From JAIYDJ01 sp031400505 (GTDB taxonomy: Bacteria; Pseudomonadota; Alphaproteobacteria; Rhodobacterales; Rhodobacteraceae), in the NCBI GenBank assembly GCA_031400505.1, contig JANNPZ010000087.1, positions 65,256-129,255 of the forward strand: a DNA stretch of 64,000 nucleotides, written 5' to 3'. Each line of letters opens with the position of its first letter. Position 1 is the stretch's first letter. The notes below the pieces were generated by a model. That model saw only the letters and a program-made list of their open reading frames with translations. It had not been told where the DNA came from and did not search any database. This document shows, piece by piece, positions 42,985 through 51,262 of the stretch. Both the position numbers and the translations under genes were made by a program.

Positions 42985-43191
42985 ATGGCTGCCTTCCCAT
43001 CGGTGGGGCAGGCGCGGGTTCGGTGCCTGGCTGCCGGCATCCTGACCGTCCGCACGCCGGATCAGCCGCTGTGCGCGGTTGTGCCCTTTTGGGTGCATTT
43101 CATCCAGCCCATGCTGAATGTGGCGATGCCGGGCCGGATGATCGAGGTCTTTCGACGTCACAGTCTTGCAGCGGGGGGGGCGCGCGGCTAA
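42985..43191 (+). pseudogene. Degenerate copy of the ceramidase-like C-terminus
   Basis: An open frame of 68 codons whose middle reads TPDQPLCAVVPFWVHFIQPM and GRMIEVFRRHS. The intact gene at 41445 reads TLDAPLCGAVPVGTHFMWHI and GWMIEVYRRHR at the same place. Catalytic histidines of the family are changed (THFMWH to VHFIQP), and the first about 150 residues are missing. It is therefore a diverged partial duplicate, on the other side of the VPLPA gene. Confidence 0.7.
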
Positions 43192-43218
43192 ACGGGGGCA
43201 GTTTGCACGAGGTCGCCG

Positions 43219-43506
43219 ATGTCGATTGATACAGATACCGCCCGCAAGGTGGCAAAACTGGCCCGGATCCGGGTTGAAGAAGCCGATCTGCCGGCACTGG
43301 CCGGTGAACTGTCGGGGATCCTCGGGTTCATGGAGCAGTTGAACGAAGTCGATGTGACGGGCGTTGATCCGATGACGTCGGTAACCCCGATGCGGCTGGC
43401 GCGGCGCGCGGATCTGGTGACCGATGGCGGCTATCCAGACTGGGTGCTGGCCAATGCGCCCGATGCGCGCGAGGGGTTCTTTGCGGTGCCGAAGGTGGTC
43501 GAATGA
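43219..43506 (+). CDS. gatC: Asp/Glu-tRNA amidotransferase subunit C
   Basis: A 95-residue GatC that stabilises the GatA-GatB complex. ARKVAKLARIRVEEADLPAL, ELSGILGFMEQLNEVDVTGV and the end APDAREGFFAVPKVVE are typical. It overlaps gatA by 4 nt. GatB is not in the window, as is common in alphaproteobacteria. Confidence 0.95.
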   Translation: MSIDTDTARKVAKLARIRVEEADLPALAGELSGILGFMEQLNEVDVTGVDPMTSVTPMRLARRADLVTDGGYPDWVLANAPDAREGFFAVPKVVE

Positions 43507-44990
43507 ACGCCAATCAACTGACCATTGCCGCCGCGCGGGATGCTTTGCGCAAGGGCGATCTGAGTGCGGTCGATCTGACGATGGCCTGCCTGACCGCGAT
43601 GGATGCGGGCGATCGGTTGAACGCCTTTGTGCACAAGACGCCCGAGATCGCGTTGGAGCAGGCCCGCGCGGCGGACGCGCGACTGACAAGGAGCAAGGAC
43701 GCGCCCCCGATGTGCGGCATTCCGCTGGGGATCAAGGATCTGTTCTGCACCAAGGGTGTGCCGTCGCAGGCCGGGTCGAACATCCTGCGCGGCTTCAAGC
43801 CGGAGTATGAATCGACGGTCACGGCCAAGCTCTTCGATGCCGGTGCGGTCATGCTGGGCAAGCTGAACATGGACGAGTTTGCCATGGGGTCGTCGAACGA
43901 GACCAGTTGCTATGGCAATGCCGTCAACCCGTGGCGGCGCGGCAATGATGACACCGCGCTGACCCCCGGCGGGTCGTCGGGCGGGTCTGCTGCGGCAGTG
44001 GCGGCGGACCTGTGCCTCGCCGCCACCGGCACCGATACCGGCGGGTCGATCCGGCAGCCTGCGGCCTTCTCCGGGATCGTCGGGATTAAGCCGACCTATG
44101 GGCGGGTGTCGCGGTGGGGGATTGTTGCTTTTGCGTCAAGCCTTGATCAGGCAGGCCCGATGACCAAGACGGTGCGGGATGCCGCGATCTTTCTGGGGGC
44201 GATGGCGGGGCATGACCCCAAGGACAGCACCTCTGCCGATCTGCCGGTGCCCGATTTCGAGGCGGCGCTGACCGGCGACATACGCGGCAAACGGATCGGC
44301 ATCCCGCGCGAATACCGGATGGACGGCATGCCCGACGAGATCGAGGCACTGTGGGCCACCGGCATTGCGATGATGCGCGACGCGGGGGCCGAGATTGTCG
44401 ATATCAGCCTGCCGCATACGAAATACGCGCTGCCCGCCTATTACGTCATCGCCCCTGCCGAGGCGTCGAGCAACCTCGCGCGGTATGACGGGGTGCGCTA
44501 TGGCCACCGGGCCAAGCTGAGCCACGGCGACGGTATCACCGAGATGTATGAGAAAACCCGCGCCGAGGGGTTCGGCAAGGAAGTGCAGCGCCGCATCATG
44601 ATCGGCACCTATGTGCTGTCGGCGGGGTTCTACGACGCCTATTACAACCGCGCGCGAAAGGTGCGGGCGCTGATCAAGCGCGATTTCGAGGTGGTTTTTG
44701 CCGACGGGATTGACGCGATTCTGACGCCTGCAACCCCGTCGTCGGCCTTTGGCTTGGGCGAAATGGCAAATGCTGATCCGGTCCAGATGTATCTGAATGA
44801 TATCTTCACGGTCACCGTCAACCTAGCCGGGTTGCCCGGAATTGCAGTGACTGTGGGGCTTGACAGTCATGGATTGCCAATGGGGCTGCAATTGATCGGC
44901 CGGCCTTGGGGTGAGGCGGATTTGTTGAATCACGCTTATGTGCTGGAAGCTGCAGCCGGGTTTGTGGCAAAAGCTACCAAATGGTGGTAG
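43503..44990 (+). CDS. gatA: Asp/Glu-tRNA amidotransferase subunit A
   Basis: A 495-residue amidase that supplies ammonia from glutamine for transamidation of misacylated Glu-tRNA(Gln) or Asp-tRNA(Asn). The Ser-cisSer-Lys triad is intact: Lys in GIPLGIKDLF, serines in GGSSGGSAAAVAADL and GTDTGGSIRQPAAFSG. The C-terminal LPGIAVTVGLDSHGLPMGLQ and NHAYVLE match GatA. Confidence 0.97.
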   Translation: MNANQLTIAAARDALRKGDLSAVDLTMACLTAMDAGDRLNAFVHKTPEIALEQARAADARLTRSKDAPPMCGIPLGIKDLFCTKGVPSQAGSNILRGFKPEYESTVTAKLFDAGAVMLGKLNMDEFAMGSSNETSCYGNAVNPWRRGNDDTALTPGGSSGGSAAAVAADLCLAATGTDTGGSIRQPAAFSGIVGIKPTYGRVSRWGIVAFASSLDQAGPMTKTVRDAAIFLGAMAGHDPKDSTSADLPVPDFEAALTGDIRGKRIGIPREYRMDGMPDEIEALWATGIAMMRDAGAEIVDISLPHTKYALPAYYVIAPAEASSNLARYDGVRYGHRAKLSHGDGITEMYEKTRAEGFGKEVQRRIMIGTYVLSAGFYDAYYNRARKVRALIKRDFEVVFADGIDAILTPATPSSAFGLGEMANADPVQMYLNDIFTVTVNLAGLPGIAVTVGLDSHGLPMGLQLIGRPWGEADLLNHAYVLEAAAGFVAKATKWW

Positions 44991-45028
44991 CGGACCCGAT
45001 CATCCGGTTGGCTTTGGGGCGGAACAAG

Positions 45029-45760
45029 ATGCGTGCAAGCTTGATTTTCTTGGGTCTGGCGGGACTTGCCGCCTGTGCGCCTCCGGTGCCGGAGTCGGGT
45101 GTCGGGTTTCAGGACTACAACAGCTATCTGCGTGATCGCGAGTTTCAGGCAACGGCTCCGGCTATACAGCCAACCACGATCCTGCCGCCGGCACAGCCTT
45201 TGTCCGGGTTTTCGGCCGATAACGCCGCCGCGGCGATCGATCGCGCAGACGAGGTGGGTGTGCAGACGCAACCCGCAGTGATCGTGCCCAGCGCGCAGCC
45301 GGGCGTGATCCAAGATGAGCGTGCCCGGGGCAATGCCCCGACTGGCATTCAAGTTGAGTCTGGCGAAGTCGCTGGTGCCGTGTCAGACGAGCAGGACTTT
45401 GACGCGGTGTCGGCGCGCGAGACAATCGAAAGCGACGCAGCCCGCATTGAACGCAACCGGTCGCAATACGTGGTCATCCAGCCGGGTGCATTGCCCGAAC
45501 GGTCGGGCGAAAGCGGACCCAACATCGTGGCCTATGCGTTGGCTACCAACAATGCGCCCGGCGTGGCGCTCTATTCACGATCAAGGCTGGGCAGCGGCAA
45601 CTCCGGGTCGGCTTGCGCGAAGTATGGATCCCCAGATATCGCGCAGGAGGCGTTTCTTGCGGCAGGCGGGCCGGATCGGGATCGCAAAGGCCTGGACCCG
45701 GACGGCGACGGGTTTGCCTGTTCGTGGGACCCGCGCCCGTTCCGCACCGCGTTGCAATAG
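45029..45760 (+). CDS. Lipoprotein with Excalibur-like C-terminal motif
   Basis: A 243-residue lipoprotein; the signal MRASLIFLGLAGLAAC ends at a lipobox Cys (residue 16). A low-complexity acidic middle is followed by a C-terminal segment SACAKYGSPDIAQEAFLAAG and LDPDGDGFACSWDP. The end has the D-x-D-x-D-G-x-x-C arrangement of Excalibur-type calcium-binding motifs. Function unknown. It begins 39 nt after gatA and its 3' end abuts an amidase gene, suggesting a cell-wall link. Confidence 0.82.
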   Translation: MRASLIFLGLAGLAACAPPVPESGVGFQDYNSYLRDREFQATAPAIQPTTILPPAQPLSGFSADNAAAAIDRADEVGVQTQPAVIVPSAQPGVIQDERARGNAPTGIQVESGEVAGAVSDEQDFDAVSARETIESDAARIERNRSQYVVIQPGALPERSGESGPNIVAYALATNNAPGVALYSRSRLGSGNSGSACAKYGSPDIAQEAFLAAGGPDRDRKGLDPDGDGFACSWDPRPFRTALQ

Positions 45761-45762
45761 CC

Positions 45763-46398
45763 TTGGGGCCATCGCCGAACTTTGGCGCGCGGCGGGGCGG
45801 GGTTCTGCCGTCTCTGGTCGTAATTCACTATACCGGGATGATCAGTTGCGAGGCGGCTTATGCGCGGCTCTGCGATCCGGTGGCAGAAGTGTCGTGCCAT
45901 TGGCTGATTTCGGAGATGGGTGTGGTGCACGCACTGGTTCCCGAAGACAGGCGCGCCTGGCATGCCGGGGCCGGGGTCTGGTGCGGGCAGGGCGATGTCA
46001 ATTCACGCTCGATCGGGATCGAATTGGCCAACACCGGCACGCAGCCGTTTCCCGAGCCGCAGATGATGGCGCTGGAAGTGCTGTTGCGGGGGGTCTTTGC
46101 GCGTTGGGGGATCGATCCTTCGGGCGTGATCGCGCATTCCGACATGGCGCCGGGGCGAAAAGTCGATCCAGGGGCGCGGTTTGACTGGCGCAGGCTGGCG
46201 TTGCAATCACTGTCGGTGTGGCCAACCCCTGCCGAGCCGGGCGACTTCGCGGCCGATCTGGCGGCATTCGGATATCCGCAGACGGACCTTGCGGTGCTTT
46301 TGGCTGCATTTCGGCTGCGGTTTCGACCTTGGGCAACAGGACCCCTGGATGACGCTGACCGGGTATTGGCGGCAGGCCTGCGGGCCTGCATGGCTTGA
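45763..46398 (+). CDS. N-acetylmuramoyl-L-alanine amidase (AmpD-type)
   Basis: An amidase_2 protein of about 211 residues that cuts the bond between N-acetylmuramic acid and L-alanine. Zinc ligands are visible in LVVIHYTGMISCEAAYARL (His) and AHSDMAPGRKVDPG (His and Asp); NSRSIGIELANTG is the usual catalytic Glu block. A C-terminal peptidoglycan-binding-like helix follows. The start is uncertain: TTG 45763 fits the family start (LGPSPNFGARRGG), GTG 45724 is an alternative that would overlap the lipoprotein gene. No signal peptide, so cytosolic recycling is likely. Confidence 0.85.
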   Translation: MGPSPNFGARRGGVLPSLVVIHYTGMISCEAAYARLCDPVAEVSCHWLISEMGVVHALVPEDRRAWHAGAGVWCGQGDVNSRSIGIELANTGTQPFPEPQMMALEVLLRGVFARWGIDPSGVIAHSDMAPGRKVDPGARFDWRRLALQSLSVWPTPAEPGDFAADLAAFGYPQTDLAVLLAAFRLRFRPWATGPLDDADRVLAAGLRACMA

Positions 46399-46423
46399 CG
46401 GGGGGGCGGTGCGCGCGTAAGTC
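46395..46423 (+). promoter_or_regulatory. Promoter of rnpB
   Basis: TTGACG at 46395-46400, 17-nt spacer, TAAGTC at 46418-46423. Transcription starting 8 nt later gives exactly the mature 5' end at 46431. The -35 box overlaps the amidase stop codon. Confidence 0.55.
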
Positions 46424-46430
46424 GCCCCTT

Positions 46431-46819
46431 GCGCGGATGGCTGGATGACCGCGGGGGGCAACCTTCGAGGAAAGTCCGGACTCCATGAAGCAAGGGTGCC
46501 GGGTAATCCCCGGCGGGGGAAACCCCAGGGAAAGCGCCACAGAGAAGAGACTGCCCCTGTCCGCAGGGGTGATGGTGAAACGGCGGGGTAAGAGCCCACC
46601 GCGGACCGGGCAACCGGGACGGCAAGGCAAGCCCCACCCGGAGCAATGCCGAATAGGGGCCTTGCGTGGGACTGGTCCGATAGGATACCGCCACAGGGAC
46701 GCTTCAGCCCTAAGGCCCGGGTTGGCAGCTTGACCGCCCTGGTGACAGGCGCGGCAGAGGAATGGTCATCCATGGGGGGCGACCCCCGGGACAGAATCCG
46801 GCTTACAGGCCATCCGCGC
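46431..46819 (+). ncRNA. rnpB: RNase P RNA
   Basis: About 389 nt. The P1 helix pairs GCGCGGATGG (46431-46440) perfectly with CCATCCGCGC (46810-46819). The universal blocks GAGGAAAGTCCGGACTCC (CRI) and, near the 3' end, ACAGAATCCGGCTTACAGGCC are intact, as are the GGTAAGAGCCCACC-type and GGCAAGCCCCACCCGGAG-type regions. It is the ribozyme that trims tRNA 5' leaders. Confidence 0.97.
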
Positions 46820-46869
46820 AACCTGCGCCTGTCGAACGGAGCCGCCTTGCGGCGGCAAGACTCTGGCTG

Positions 46870-46929
46870 GGTCCGCGCATCGCGCGCGGACCGTGCCTCC
46901 GGCGGGGATATTTGGGCCAAGATGAAATG
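46870..46929 (-). repeat. Dispersed hairpin repeat, copy 5
   Basis: Minus strand: CATTTCATCTTGGCCCAAAT then ATCCCCGCC. Its hairpin is GGTCCGCGC - loop - GCGCGGACC (46870-46878 / 46884-46892), a different sequence in the same position as the G5/C5 stems of other copies. Between rnpB and rpmG. Confidence 0.8.
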
Positions 46930-46945
46930 GCGTGGCGTTTGGCTG

Positions 46946-46973
46946 TTGACTCTGGCGGGTCCATGCGTAAAAC
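46946..46973 (+). promoter_or_regulatory. Candidate promoter of rpmG
   Basis: TTGACT at 46946-46951 and TAAAAC at 46968-46973 with a 16-nt spacer, about 57 nt before the rpmG start. Confidence 0.45.
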
Positions 46974-47029
46974 GCGGGCTTCAACATTTCACCGGGGGCA
47001 GTGGTCGCCGGGCGGCAGGAGACTTTACC

Positions 47030-47197
47030 ATGGCCAAACCGGCGACGATCAAGATCCGTTTGAACTCGACGGCGGGCACCGGGCACTTCTATGTAACAAA
47101 GAAGAACGCACGCACGATGACCGAGAAGATGACGGTTAACAAGTACGACCCGGTCAAGCGGCAGCACGTCGAATACAAGGAAGGCAAGATCAAGTAG
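47030..47197 (+). CDS. rpmG: 50S ribosomal protein L33
   Basis: A 55-residue L33 starting MAKPATIKIRLNSTAGTGHF and ending EYKEGKIK. It lacks the zinc cysteines (C-minus type). The ATG at 47030 has AGGAGA upstream (47017-47022); the longer open frame upstream is not conserved. A terminator follows. Confidence 0.97.
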   Translation: MAKPATIKIRLNSTAGTGHFYVTKKNARTMTEKMTVNKYDPVKRQHVEYKEGKIK

Positions 47198-47223
47198 GAT
47201 CGGCCTGCACTGTGTCAGGACGA

Positions 47224-47248
47224 GGCCGCGCGGTTTGCGCGGCCTTTT
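47224..47248 (+). terminator. Terminator after rpmG
   Basis: Stem GGCCGCGC / GCGCGGCC with loop GGTTT and TTTT tail, 26 nt after the rpmG stop. Confidence 0.9.
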
Positions 47249-47265
47249 GCATTTCGGGGGGCGGG

Positions 47266-47769
47266 ATGGCCGAAGAAATCAGCTTTCGCATCGCGCATCG
47301 CGGGGATCTGGCGGGTGTAGATGCCCTGTTGGCCCGTGCCTATCCGCGGCTGTTGAAGCCGGATTATCCGGCCTCGGTGCTGGTCACCGCTTTGCCGATC
47401 ATCGCGCGGGCGCGGCCCGAGCTGGTGGTGTCTGGCAGCTATTGGATTGCCTTGCGGGGGGCGGAGGTGGTTGGCGCAGGGGGCTGGACGCCGGGTGCGC
47501 CGGGGGATGGGGGCCGGGTTGCGGGCGCGGGTCATGTGCGCCACGTGGTCACAGATGACCGGCTGGTGAGGCGCGGCATTGCGCGCGGGCTGATGGAGCG
47601 GGCCATGGCGCAGGCTGGGGCTGCGGGGGTGCGGCGGCTGGATTGTCTCTCGACGCGGACGGCGGTGCCGTTTTATGCCGCGTTGGGCTTTGTCGCACTG
47701 GGCGAAGTCGAAGTGCCGCTGCGACCTGGCATCGGCTTTCCCGCAGTGCGGATGATGCGGGATCTGTAA
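47266..47769 (+). CDS. GNAT N-acetyltransferase
   Basis: A 167-residue GNAT protein: FRIAHRGDLAGVDALLARAY, the acetyl-CoA region HVVTDDRLVRRGIARGLMER and CLSTRTAVPFYAALGFVALG. The ATG at 47266 lies just after the rpmG terminator with GGGCGGG in front, so it needs its own promoter or read-through. It is closest to small single-domain acetyltransferases of unknown substrate. Confidence 0.87.
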   Translation: MAEEISFRIAHRGDLAGVDALLARAYPRLLKPDYPASVLVTALPIIARARPELVVSGSYWIALRGAEVVGAGGWTPGAPGDGGRVAGAGHVRHVVTDDRLVRRGIARGLMERAMAQAGAAGVRRLDCLSTRTAVPFYAALGFVALGEVEVPLRPGIGFPAVRMMRDL

Positions 47770-47772
47770 CGC

Positions 47773-47802
47773 AAAAGGGCCAGGGTTTCCCCGGGCCCTT
47801 TG
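47773..47802. terminator. Bidirectional terminator between GNAT and Bax inhibitor-1 genes
   Basis: Stem AAAGGGCC / GGCCCTTT (47774-47781 / 47794-47801) with A and T tracts on both sides and an inner GGG/CCC, between two convergent genes. Confidence 0.8.
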
Positions 47803-47819
47803 ATCCGATGCGGCAGGGA

Positions 47820-48560
47820 TTACTCGCGGTTGCCGAGGAATTGCAGCAGGAACATGAACAGGTTGATGAAGTTCATGTAGAGGTTCAGCGCGCCCATGAT
47901 GGCCGACTTGGCCAGCCATTCGTCATCCATCGACTGTGCATGTTCAATGTAGCTGTTCTTGATGTTCTGCGTGTCGAATGCGGTCAGTGCAGCGAAGACC
48001 AGCACACCGATGGCCGAGATCGCGAACATCAGGGCAGGCGATTGCAGGAAGATGTTGATGATCGAGGCCACCAGCAGGCCGATCACACCCATCATCAGGA
48101 AAGTGCCCCAGCCCGACAGATCCTTCTTCGTGGTATAGCCGTAAAGCGACAAGCCCGCGAAGGCGATGGCGGTCACAAAGAACGTCTGCGCGATCGAGAC
48201 GCCGGTGAAGACCTGGAAGATCCAGGCGATCGACAGGCCCATCACGCCGGCAAAGGCGTAGAAGAACAGCTGCGCCGCGGCGGCCGACAGGCGATTGATC
48301 ATCGCGCCAAAGGCAAAGACCATGATCAGGGGGGCGAACATCACCACCCAACCCAGCATGTTCGGGCGCATCGTGATCGGATCACGGAAAATCGCGATCA
48401 ACGCATCGCTCGACCCGACGGCCCAAGCCACGGCGCCCGTCAGCACCATGGCGACCGACATCAGGCCGTAAACCTTGTTCATATGTGCGCGCAGGCCGGC
48501 ATCGATAGCGGCGGACCGTGTGCCTACCCCGGCGGTGCGAATATTCTGATATTGAGCCAT
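47820..48560 (-). CDS. Bax inhibitor-1/YccA-family membrane protein
   Basis: A 246-residue protein with seven hydrophobic helices. The N-terminal soluble MAQYQNIRTAGVGTRSAAI and HMNKVYGLMSVAMVLTGAVA start the family pattern, and the C-terminal ALTAFDTQNIKNSY and ALNLYMNFINLFMFLLQFLG close it. BsYetJ-type relatives are pH-sensitive calcium leak channels; the role in this organism is not known. The ATG at 48560 has a GGAGG Shine-Dalgarno on the minus strand. Confidence 0.93.
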   Translation of the reverse strand: MAQYQNIRTAGVGTRSAAIDAGLRAHMNKVYGLMSVAMVLTGAVAWAVGSSDALIAIFRDPITMRPNMLGWVVMFAPLIMVFAFGAMINRLSAAAAQLFFYAFAGVMGLSIAWIFQVFTGVSIAQTFFVTAIAFAGLSLYGYTTKKDLSGWGTFLMMGVIGLLVASIINIFLQSPALMFAISAIGVLVFAALTAFDTQNIKNSYIEHAQSMDDEWLAKSAIMGALNLYMNFINLFMFLLQFLGNRE

Positions 48561-48686
48561 GTGAGCCTCCAGTTTGACCAAAGGTCAGCGCGGGGGCCCG
48601 CGCTGCCGTGTGTCAGGGATATTGGGGGCATCTTTGCGCTTTTCAAGGATTTTCGTCAGGAAACCTGAAGGACGATCGCTACTTTC

Positions 48687-48929
48687 TCAAAGCGACGAAC
48701 GCGATTGCCAATTGGCAGGCACATCCCAGATCGGACGGCTCGCTTCGGCATGGGCCTCGGCACGGGTCAGGCCGATGTCGCACAGCACATGGTCGTCCAA
48801 CAGCGAAAGCTGCTGGCGCTGACGGCGGGCGAGGATGGCCAGGCGCAGGGTTGCGAACAGGCCGAAAAAGATGCCGCGCGACTGCACGCGACGAACTGTC
48901 AACGTAGAAGTGTGGAGCGAGGCGAACAT
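48687..48929 (-). CDS. DUF1127-family small protein
   Basis: An 80-residue protein with the DUF1127 block ILARRQRQQLSLLDDHVLCD followed by IGLTRAEAHAEASRPIWD. Such proteins carry a C-terminal arginine-rich helix; in relatives they affect RNA metabolism and phosphate responses. The ATG at 48929 has AAAGGA upstream. It is divergent from the LysR gene with 134 nt between starts, so it is a candidate LysR target. Confidence 0.85.
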   Translation of the reverse strand: MFASLHTSTLTVRRVQSRGIFFGLFATLRLAILARRQRQQLSLLDDHVLCDIGLTRAEAHAEASRPIWDVPANWQSRSSL

Positions 48930-49063
48930 GGGATATTCCTTTCGGGTTTCATCGACATTTGTGATCGGGGTCGACGACTCCATCAGATCACTTGATTTGT
49001 GTACCAGAATCGGGGACATTCTGGAAATGAATGCTTTTGACGTGCAGCATCAGGATTTGTGAT

Positions 49064-49966
49064 ATGACGCGAAATCTCGACATGACATCCTTGCGCTCTT
49101 TCGTGGCGATTGCCGATGCAGGCGGTGTCACGCGGGCGGCGGGGTTCCTGAACCTGACGCAATCTGCGGTGTCAATGCAGATCAAACGGCTGGAAGAGGT
49201 GTTGGAGCTTGATCTGCTGGATCGCACGAGCCGCAAAGTGTCGCTGACCGCGTCAGGTGAAAAGCTGCTGGGATATGCACGTCGGATGCTTGAATTGAAT
49301 GACGAAGTGTTCGCGCGGCTGACCGAAGCCACGCATCAGGGTGAAGTGGTCCTGGGGGTGCCGCATGATCTGGTCTATCCGGCGATACCGCAGATCATGC
49401 AGCGGTTTTCCAAGGATTTTCCTAAGATGCGGGTGCAGTTGATTTCGGCCTTTACCCGAACGCTGAAGGCGCAGTTTGCCCGCGGAGAATGCGACATCAT
49501 TCTGACGACCGAGGATGACGTCGAAACCGGAGGCGAGACGTTGGCCGTCGTGCCGCTGGTCTGGATCGGGGCGCCGGGCGGGCAGGCCTGGCGGCAGCGG
49601 CCATTACGTCTGGCACATGAAAGCATCTGCATCTTTCGCCAGGCGGTGCAGGCGACGCTGGATGATGCGGGCATCCGTTGGGAGATGGCCGTGGAAAGCG
49701 ACAGCCCCCGCGCGGCCGAGGCCACGGTCAGTGCCGATCTGGCGGTTCATACCGTGCTTGCCGGATCAGAGCCGCCTCATACGGAAAGGATCATCCATAA
49801 CGGTGCGCTTCCTGATCTGTGGCGCATCAAGGTGAACATGTATGTGGCCGATCCCGTGCATTCCCCGGCCGTCGAAGCGCTGGCGGCTTTGGTTCGCAGG
49901 GCCTATGCGGTGCGCGCGGTGCGCGGAATGGTTGATGTCATGCCGGATCAGCGCGGGATAGCGTAA
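49064..49966 (+). CDS. LysR-family transcriptional regulator
   Basis: A 300-residue LysR regulator. The winged-helix domain is clear (MTSLRSFVAIADAGGVTRAA, LNLTQSAVSMQIKRLEEVLE, LLDRTSRKVSLTASGEKLL), followed by a periplasmic-binding-type effector domain (VVLGVPHDLVYPAIPQIMQR, CDIILTTEDDVETGG). The DUF1127 gene is divergent from it. Its last 29 nt overlap the convergent oxidoreductase gene. Confidence 0.92.
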   Translation: MTRNLDMTSLRSFVAIADAGGVTRAAGFLNLTQSAVSMQIKRLEEVLELDLLDRTSRKVSLTASGEKLLGYARRMLELNDEVFARLTEATHQGEVVLGVPHDLVYPAIPQIMQRFSKDFPKMRVQLISAFTRTLKAQFARGECDIILTTEDDVETGGETLAVVPLVWIGAPGGQAWRQRPLRLAHESICIFRQAVQATLDDAGIRWEMAVESDSPRAAEATVSADLAVHTVLAGSEPPHTERIIHNGALPDLWRIKVNMYVADPVHSPAVEALAALVRRAYAVRAVRGMVDVMPDQRGIA

Positions 49967-50912
49967 GCACGATCTTGCCGCTTGCCGCCCGGGCGCGCAG
50001 CAGGTCCAACCCCTGGGGTAGGGCGTCAAAAGGCAAGATGTGACTGATATGCGGGGTCAGTTGGCCATCGGCAAACCCGTCGAGAAGGGTTGAAAGGCTG
50101 TCAGTCAGGACCTTTGGCCGGAACGTCAGATAGCCACCCCAGTAAAGTCCGATCACCGTCAGGTTCTTGACCAGCAACAGGTTGGCGGGGATTTGCGGAA
50201 CATCGCCACTCGCAAAGCCTATGGTCAGATAGCGCCCCTCTGGCGCAAGGCACCGCAAAGCGGGATCAAAAAGCGCGCCGCCCACCGTATCATAAACCAC
50301 ATCGCAGCAACCCAGCGCCCGCAGTTCCGCCTTGAGATCGGGGGTTTCGCTGTCGATCAAGTGGTGCGCGCCGGCCGCTTTGGCCACCGCAAGCTTGTCA
50401 GGTCCGCGCGCGATTGCGATCACCCGGGCGCCCATCCGGGCCCCCAATTCTACGGCCGTCAGACCAACTCCACCCGAGGCCCCGGTAACGAGCAAGCTTT
50501 CGCCGGCCTGCAGGCGTGCGCGGTGGTCCAGTGCCAGATGGCTGGTGCCATAGGCTACGGGAAATGCTGCGGCTTGTTCAAAGCTCATCCGATCAGGGAT
50601 CGGTACAAGAAGGTTGGTGGCCACGCACAGACTTTCCGTAAATGCGCCAGGGGCAAAGGCCAGTACCCGGGTGCCTATGGCCGGGCCGGGCGTGTCTGGC
50701 CCAAGTGCCGCAACGATGCCCGCGCATTCAAGACCCATAGTAAAGGGCAGGGTGCGACGTTCCTGGTACCGCCCGTCGATCATCAGAAGATCAGCGAAAT
50801 TCAGACCACAGGCCGCAACCTTGACAATAGCTTGCCCCGCAGCAGGGATCGGGGCCACGATCGGCACAAGTTGCGGGGGTCGGCCAAGGATCGTGACTTG
50901 CCAGTTCTGCAC
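49938..50912 (-). CDS. Quinone oxidoreductase-type MDR protein
   Basis: A 324-residue zinc-free medium-chain dehydrogenase/reductase. Substrate domain LECAGIVAALGPDTPGPAIG and NAD(P) domain GESLLVTGASGGVGLTAVEL are visible, with a later GGALFDPALRCLAPEGRYLT. Such enzymes reduce quinones or enones with NADPH. Convergent 29-nt overlap with the LysR gene; upstream lies the A+T-rich region shared with the XRE gene. Confidence 0.9.
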   Translation of the reverse strand: MQNWQVTILGRPPQLVPIVAPIPAAGQAIVKVAACGLNFADLLMIDGRYQERRTLPFTMGLECAGIVAALGPDTPGPAIGTRVLAFAPGAFTESLCVATNLLVPIPDRMSFEQAAAFPVAYGTSHLALDHRARLQAGESLLVTGASGGVGLTAVELGARMGARVIAIARGPDKLAVAKAAGAHHLIDSETPDLKAELRALGCCDVVYDTVGGALFDPALRCLAPEGRYLTIGFASGDVPQIPANLLLVKNLTVIGLYWGGYLTFRPKVLTDSLSTLLDGFADGQLTPHISHILPFDALPQGLDLLRARAASGKIVLTLSRADPA

Positions 50913-51020
50913 GCTGTTCTCTGCCGATCAGGAATGTCCAGAACGAATCCTACAGTTGACCCAACGGAATGCCCATATCCAAATGGTTGCAAACTGCTAA
51001 TGTTCGGATTTGCTAGATGC

Positions 51021-51037
51021 ATTTTGCAATGCAAAAT
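51021..51037. promoter_or_regulatory. Perfect 17-bp palindrome, candidate operator
   Basis: ATTTTGCA-A-TGCAAAAT, two 8-bp arms around a central A. It lies in a low-GC divergent intergenic stretch (50913-51262), about 110 nt from the oxidoreductase start and 226 nt before the XRE gene. No T-run follows, so an operator is likelier than a terminator. Confidence 0.45.
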
Positions 51038-51060
51038 AAAAATATCAATTGAGGCGAGTT

Positions 51061-51079
51061 GCGGTTTTCCGGAAACCGC
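51061..51079. promoter_or_regulatory. Inverted repeat in the divergent regulatory region
   Basis: GCGGTTT - TCCGG - AAACCGC, a 7-bp stem. It lies 123 nt upstream of the sigma-54 promoter at 51202, the usual distance for an activator binding site of a sigma-54 system. No T-run on either strand. Confidence 0.35.
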
Positions 51080-51201
51080 GATAAGCGATTTGAGCAACCT
51101 ACGGTAGTTTTCTTGTTCGCTTGTATAATTGGACATATCCAAAAAGATAGGTTTTCCCGAACTGGAAAGATATTGCCATTGGGTCGGTTGCGCATGGAGA
51201 G

Positions 51202-51217
51202 TTGGCACGTTTCTTGC
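51202..51217 (+). promoter_or_regulatory. Sigma-54 (RpoN) promoter of the XRE gene
   Basis: TTGGCACG at 51202-51209 and TTGC at 51214-51217, so GG at 51204-51205 and GC at 51216-51217 are exactly 12 nt apart, as in the -24/-12 consensus TGGCACG-N4-TTGC. Transcription would start about 12 nt after, leaving a leader of about 35 nt to the XRE ATG. Confidence 0.65.
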
Positions 51218-51262
51218 TTTAATGTCGTCGTGAGGTTGATCTGGATTTATGATTGGAGAGCG

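Noticed and set aside
44968..44990. Hairpin GCTACCA / TGGTAGC at the gatA 3' end as a terminator
   Set aside because: It lies within the coding end and has no T-run; a lipoprotein gene follows 39 nt later in the same direction.
48586..48605. Inverted repeat CAGCGCGGG / CCCGCGCTG upstream of the Bax inhibitor-1 gene as a terminator of the DUF1127 gene
   Set aside because: Only 2 nt would remain for the loop and no T-run follows on the minus strand.
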